From positions 1-39,532 of IMG/VR virus record IMGVR_UViG_3300004369_000046: 39,532 nucleotides of DNA. The stretch is one strand, 5' to 3'. Position numbers and translations under genes: made by a program. A model generated the notes under the pieces. The model saw only the letters and a list, made by a program, of their open reading frames with translations, did not search any database and was not told where the DNA came from. The stretch is from a virus. Shown one piece after another: positions 35,599 through 39,532 of this stretch. The stretch's first letter is position 1. Every line of letters starts with the position of its first letter.

Positions 35599-37818
35599 TT
35601 ATCTACCAACTGCAATTTCAACTACACCGCTATTGCCATCAAAGTTTGCTAGTGCTTTACCAATAATCATCCCTGCTTTTGGTTCGCTTGTAGCTCTTGT
35701 TGCTGTTCCGTTTGGACCAGCTACCATGATGTCACCTTTGCGGCATGGACCTAAGATCTTAGTTGGAACTCGACCTGTATATGCGACAGCAACTACTGTT
35801 GCACCAGTTAAGCCTGTGTTCATTAAGAAGCCAGGAGCAGTAGAAACAACGCCTGCAATTCTTGGAGATCCAGGGCCAGCCTTTGTAACTTCTTCTGCAC
35901 CGCCAAATTCAACAACAGTACCTGCTTCGTACTTCATATCGCCTACATAGTTTTCAGCCAAGTCAGCGTATCGTGCTTGAGTTGATGTACCAGTCATCAC
36001 CCCTGCACTGAAGTTACCAGATGCGTCACGATAAACAATAGTGTTAGCAGTATTAGCACTTGTAGCGTTAGATGTTACAGTGAATGTACCACCTTCACTA
36101 CTTACACTACCACTAATACCGTTACCGCTTGTAGCGCCTGCGCCAACGTAGTTACCAGTTGTATCAGTGCCTAGTGCAACTGAGTTGGCAGCGATTGTTG
36201 TAGCAAATGATACACTACCTAGGTTGGTCATTGTACCAGAACCAGTAACATCACCTGTTAGTGTAATAACTGGATCGCTTGTGGCTGTTGTAGTGAGGGA
36301 AACGTTGCCGCTACCATCAATACTTGCACTACCTGTAACAGCACCTGTTAGGCTTAGTGTACGAGCTGTTTCCCATGCACTTGCTGTTGTAGCGTTACCA
36401 CTAAAACCGCCACTTGATGAAATTGCTCCGCCGCTATCGCTAATTGTAGCACTACCAAGTTTAATTGTGCTACCACTTAGATATAAGTCACGCCATTTTA
36501 ATGAGGTAGAACCTAAGTCATATGTAACATCTGTTTCTGGTAACATGTGACCAGATCTTAAAGGTTGACCACTTGTTGTCCATTCATCATATGTTTCGTC
36601 CCAAACAAAACTTACGTTTGAACTTGAACCACGCTCAATTTCAATACCGCCGTTTTCTGTTGGAGTACCGGTTGCATTAGAGTTAATAAGGATAACGTTG
36701 TCTGCTAGGTTAATTGTTTCAGTATTAACAGTTGTAGTTGTACCATTTACTGTTAGGTCTCCAGATATTGTAAGATTGACAGCAGTAGCCGTACCGGTTA
36801 AAGCAGGACTTGCCAATGGTGCTTTTGCATCTAACTGTGTCTGAATAGCACTTGTTACACCATCAACATAGTTTAGTTCATCGGCTGTTGCTGTAATTGG
36901 TGTTCCGCCAATAGCCGGGGAAGTCATATTTGGACTTGTTAGAGTCTTGTTGGTTAGTGTTTGTGTATCATCTGCACCAACAATATCATGTGTGTTTGTG
37001 CCATCAAACACCTGCCATACATCTGAAGTTTCGTTGAACAACAATGTTGCGGCATTACTATCACCACGTAAGATTCTAATACCACCGTTCTCGCTTGGAG
37101 CACCACTAGTAAAGTCTGCGTTTAAATCAACGATGTTGTCAGCGAAGCTAACAGTTGCACCTGTACCACTGATAGTACCAGTAACTGTTAGGTTATCGTT
37201 AATATAAACTTTACCTGTACCATTAGCTGTCAGTGTTAGGTCTGTGTCTGTTGAACGACTTTCAATGGCGTCAACATCAATACTGTTTGAGAAAGTAATG
37301 GCATTCCCATCGCTTGAGGTAATGTTATTGCCTCCTTCGATTTGCACAGTACCTTTTAGTTGGATAGTACCTGAGCCCGTTGGATCAAGTTCAACGTTAC
37401 CTGAACCCGATGTTTGAAGACTTAGGTTTTGGTTTGCGTCAGCACTAACAACGATTGTACCTGAATCGTCTTGTAGAACTTTTTGACCATTAACGTAAAG
37501 TGATCCTGATGACACATAAACGTCTTTCCATGCAAAAGATGCACTACCTAGTGAGAAACCGGTTGACCCGTTAGAGTTAACGCTTGGTACAATACCGTCA
37601 CTGGTAATTGTAAAAATTTCTGTACCGTCAATAGTGACAGCAACGTCACTGCCCGAGCCAGTGTCGTTTAGAGCAATGCTAGTATCGTTTTTAGCGATAC
37701 TTGTTGTTGCTAGGTCACCAGTAATGGTACCCGATGTTGTGATGTTACCTGTTGCGGCATCGATTGTCAATGCACCAACGGTAAGACCGTTCTTTACTAC
37801 AAAATTACTGTTTGCCAT
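35599..37818 (-). CDS. Repetitive tail fibre protein (739 aa)
   Basis: A 739-residue fibre protein, start set at 37818 (MANSNFVVKNGLTVG) because GGGAG lies 10 nt upstream; the in-frame start further out lacks one. It is built from low-complexity beta repeats rich in Gly, Ser, Thr and Asn, with recurring DNIVLINSNATG/DNIVDLNADFTSG units, SENGGIRILRG/TENGGIEIERG units and DLYLSGSTIKLGS-type strands, as in marine T4-like phage fibres. The C-terminal 120 residues (DLAENYVGD..., GTVVEFGG, IAGVVSTAPGFLMN, AYTGRVPTK) form a non-repetitive domain common at the ends of such fibres. It should mediate host contact. Confidence 0.88.
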   Translation of the reverse strand: MANSNFVVKNGLTVGALTIDAATGNITTSGTITGDLATTSIAKNDTSIALNDTGSGSDVAVTIDGTEIFTITSDGIVPSVNSNGSTGFSLGSASFAWKDVYVSSGSLYVNGQKVLQDDSGTIVVSADANQNLSLQTSGSGNVELDPTGSGTIQLKGTVQIEGGNNITSSDGNAITFSNSIDVDAIESRSTDTDLTLTANGTGKVYINDNLTVTGTISGTGATVSFADNIVDLNADFTSGAPSENGGIRILRGDSNAATLLFNETSDVWQVFDGTNTHDIVGADDTQTLTNKTLTSPNMTSPAIGGTPITATADELNYVDGVTSAIQTQLDAKAPLASPALTGTATAVNLTISGDLTVNGTTTTVNTETINLADNVILINSNATGTPTENGGIEIERGSSSNVSFVWDETYDEWTTSGQPLRSGHMLPETDVTYDLGSTSLKWRDLYLSGSTIKLGSATISDSGGAISSSGGFSGNATTASAWETARTLSLTGAVTGSASIDGSGNVSLTTTATSDPVITLTGDVTGSGTMTNLGSVSFATTIAANSVALGTDTTGNYVGAGATSGNGISGSVSSEGGTFTVTSNATSANTANTIVYRDASGNFSAGVMTGTSTQARYADLAENYVGDMKYEAGTVVEFGGAEEVTKAGPGSPRIAGVVSTAPGFLMNTGLTGATVVAVAYTGRVPTKILGPCRKGDIMVAGPNGTATRATSEPKAGMIIGKALANFDGNSGVVEIAVGR

Positions 37819-37875
37819 AGTTCCATATCTCCCTGTTAGCAAATGGGGAGGAGTTACCCCCTTCCCCTTGTTTTA

Positions 37876-39532
37876 TTATACTACGATGTAGTGCTTGGCG
37901 GCTCTTACTGTTGAAGTTCCGCTGTCGCCTGTACCTTGTAGCAGTACGTTACTGCCACTAATAGTGACGCTATATGTCATAAACGCTGTTGTTCCGTCTG
38001 CGACTGTTTGACCATATTGTGTCATTGTAGCAGTTGTACCATCGTGGATTACTAGTAGTTCGTCTACTTGATAATCTGTACCGTTGGTTGCCTGTACAAT
38101 AAACTTGGCACTTCTGTAGTCTGCTGCCGCAAAACTTACAACAGTTGTAGCAGTGGTTCCAACGCTTACACCTGTCTTAGCTTCAACAACCGCACCGTCT
38201 GTGTCATAGTAGCTTGTGATTGTGCCTGAACTTGTGCCAGTGTAAATGTTAATTGCAGTGTTTGTTGGCTCAATCTTCATATAACTGTTACCACTTGAAA
38301 CACCGTCTAGTGAACTTGTTGTAGTAATAATACGTGCATCAATAACGTCGCCTGTTGCTGGTGCTTCAGTAAACGTTAGTGTAGTTCCGCTAACACTGTA
38401 TGCAGTTGTTGGAATCTGGATAACACCGTTGATACTAACCATTACTGCGGCAGTAGTTGTTGTTTCACTTAGTGTAAATGCTGTTGTAGTATCGTCACCA
38501 TTGAATTGGTCTGCTGTGATAATTGTAAAATCACCGGTTAAGTTTAACCACTGTGCGCCAGTATAAATTTCTGCACTACCAGATGTACTGTTGTAACGCA
38601 ACATACCTTGTACGCCAGTGACTGGACGTTCGCCAGTAGTACCTTTTGGAATAATTATTGAATCAGTACCAACAACGTGTAGTCTTGCGTCAGTTACTAG
38701 ATCGCCTGCTGTGCCATCACCACCGATAACAACCGTGTCATATGTTGCACTTGCTACAACACGGAACAAGCCTGCTGTTGTATCACCGGACCAAAGAATG
38801 TCTGATCCTGCGGCGCCAGCACTGTTACCAGTTAGGTCGCCGCTAATTGTAATATCAGCAAATGAGCTTGTGCCTGCTGATGTTACATTACCAGTTAGGT
38901 CACCTGTTACATCACCAGTTAGATCTGCTGTGATTGTGCCTGCGGCAAAGTCACCGCTTGCATCGCGAGCAACAACTTTACTTGCTGTATTTTGATCTGT
39001 TGCATCAACTGCTAGTGTTATTGCGGCACTTTCGCTACCGCCATCGCCGCCAGTGATATAACTGCCGTTTGTGATACTTTCAACATAGTTGCCTGTAGTA
39101 TCTGTGCCTAGTGCAATACTGTCAGCGGCAATAGTTGCTGTTAGTGTTACATTAGTACTACCATCAATGCTTACACTACCGCTTAGGTCACCACCTAGTG
39201 TAATTGTACGTGCGTTCTCCCAAGTGCTTGCTGTTGTAGCGTTGCCACTTAAAGCACCACTAAAGGTTGTTGTTGTTAGTGTATCAGTGGATGGATTAAA
39301 TGTTAGTCCTGTGTCAGTTCTAATTTCTTCTGTGCCAGTTGCGGCTTCAGCAAACATAATAAAGTGCGAAGCATTTGCTGTGTTTGTAGCTATTAAATTA
39401 ACCGCATTTGCATCATCTGCTGTACCAGTTAGGTCACCAGTTACATTACCTGTTAAGTTACCGCTAAATCCTGAGTTAGCTGTAATTGTTGTACCAGTAA
39501 TTGCCGCTGCCGCGTTAGCACCAATAATCGCT
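37876..39532 (-). CDS. Tail fibre protein, 5' end outside window
   Basis: The reading frame stays open from the stop at 37876 through the right edge, so at least 551 residues are present and the true start lies beyond 39532; an internal ATG at 39357 is not the start. Repeats include LTGNVTGDLTG units, ASHFIMFAE (typical of marine phage fibres), RTDTGLTFNPSTDTL, and SFADITISGDLTGNS. A non-repetitive domain near the middle (VQGMLRYNSTSGSAEIYTGAQW) and FTLSETTTTAAVMVSINGV precede the 80-residue C-terminal module shared with the 251-aa protein. It is likely a long host-recognition fibre. Confidence 0.85.
   Translation of the reverse strand, partial: AIIGANAAAAITGTTITANSGFSGNLTGNVTGDLTGTADDANAVNLIATNTANASHFIMFAEAATGTEEIRTDTGLTFNPSTDTLTTTTFSGALSGNATTASTWENARTITLGGDLSGSVSIDGSTNVTLTATIAADSIALGTDTTGNYVESITNGSYITGGDGGSESAAITLAVDATDQNTASKVVARDASGDFAAGTITADLTGDVTGDLTGNVTSAGTSSFADITISGDLTGNSAGAAGSDILWSGDTTAGLFRVVASATYDTVVIGGDGTAGDLVTDARLHVVGTDSIIIPKGTTGERPVTGVQGMLRYNSTSGSAEIYTGAQWLNLTGDFTIITADQFNGDDTTTAFTLSETTTTAAVMVSINGVIQIPTTAYSVSGTTLTFTEAPATGDVIDARIITTTSSLDGVSSGNSYMKIEPTNTAINIYTGTSSGTITSYYDTDGAVVEAKTGVSVGTTATTVVSFAAADYRSAKFIVQATNGTDYQVDELLVIHDGTTATMTQYGQTVADGTTAFMTYSVTISGSNVLLQGTGDSGTSTVRAAKHYIVV

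Noticed and set aside
39355-39357. Internal ATG as the start of the right-end fibre gene
   Set aside because: The frame is open upstream to the window edge with fibre repeats in frame, so the ATG is internal and the gene is truncated by the window.
36167-39400. CRISPR-like or satellite repeats suggested by recurring motifs at the right end
   Set aside because: The repeats are irregular, stay in one reading frame and code for Gly/Ser/Thr fibre units; there are no uniform repeats with unique spacers.

Overview
This window is a contiguous piece of the genome of a T4-like (contractile-tailed) marine bacteriophage. The virion and replication genes are recognisable T4 homologues: large and small terminase (gp17, gp16), tail sheath (gp18), tail tube (gp19), neck and tail completion proteins (gp13, gp14, gp15), head completion nuclease (gp4), ssDNA-binding protein (gp32), UvsX, a probable UvsY and dNMP kinase (gp1). 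Long repetitive tail-fibre genes of the kind common in marine T4-like phages fill the right end. The host is probably an alphaproteobacterium (inference): the window carries a two-piece, circularly permuted tmRNA, a form typical of that class, plus a signal-peptide-bearing porin and a DUF3563-like small protein of proteobacterial type. No integrase, repressor or lysogeny module is visible.

Layout. 1-3555 is an early/accessory block: a MazG-like pyrophosphohydrolase, a conserved phage protein, tRNA-Asn, a secreted glycine-zipper protein, a eukaryotic-type phosphomannomutase, small genes and the tmRNA. 3600-5470 holds a phage-encoded porin, a VEVEK-repeat protein and a 51-residue membrane protein. 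5461-7354 has a large unknown protein and a dCMP-deaminase-like enzyme. 7406-7873 is a five-tRNA cluster. 7973-8469 is a structured leader with two small genes. 8466-13206 runs from a nucleotidyltransferase-cupin fusion and a methyltransferase to uvsY, uvsX and gp32. 13231-19994 is a packaging/head block with an internal HNH nuclease gene. 20088-27175 holds a TRAP-type solute-binding protein without signal peptide, gp4, baseplate/tube proteins, gp19 and gp18. 27294-34063 has an HNH-like protein, dNMP kinase, gp13, gp14, gp15 and a Nudix hydrolase. 34004-39532 ends with a Rossmann-like protein and three fibre/structural genes, the last cut by the window edge.

Regulation seems to use two promoter classes. 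Near-consensus sigma70 promoters (TTGACA-N16/17-TATAAT types) precede tRNAs, the tmRNA, gp32, dNMP kinase and other non-virion genes. A T4-late-like octamer (TATAAATA/GATAAATA and variants) precedes virion genes and several accessory genes. If transcription starts at the T4 spacing, at least six genes would have leaderless or nearly leaderless mRNAs, and four other late transcripts would begin at or within 4 nt of a hairpin. A compact RNA with three helices and a possible pseudoknot lies between gp32 and uvsX.

The most notable items are the permuted tmRNA (tag ANDNFEPEMALAA), the cytoplasmic-looking TRAP binding protein inside the virion region, the eukaryotic-type phosphomannomutase, the nucleotidyltransferase-cupin fusion, the phage porin, the leaderless late-promoter arrangement and the gp32-uvsX intergenic RNA. 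All assignments were made by reading the sequence; no database search was run.
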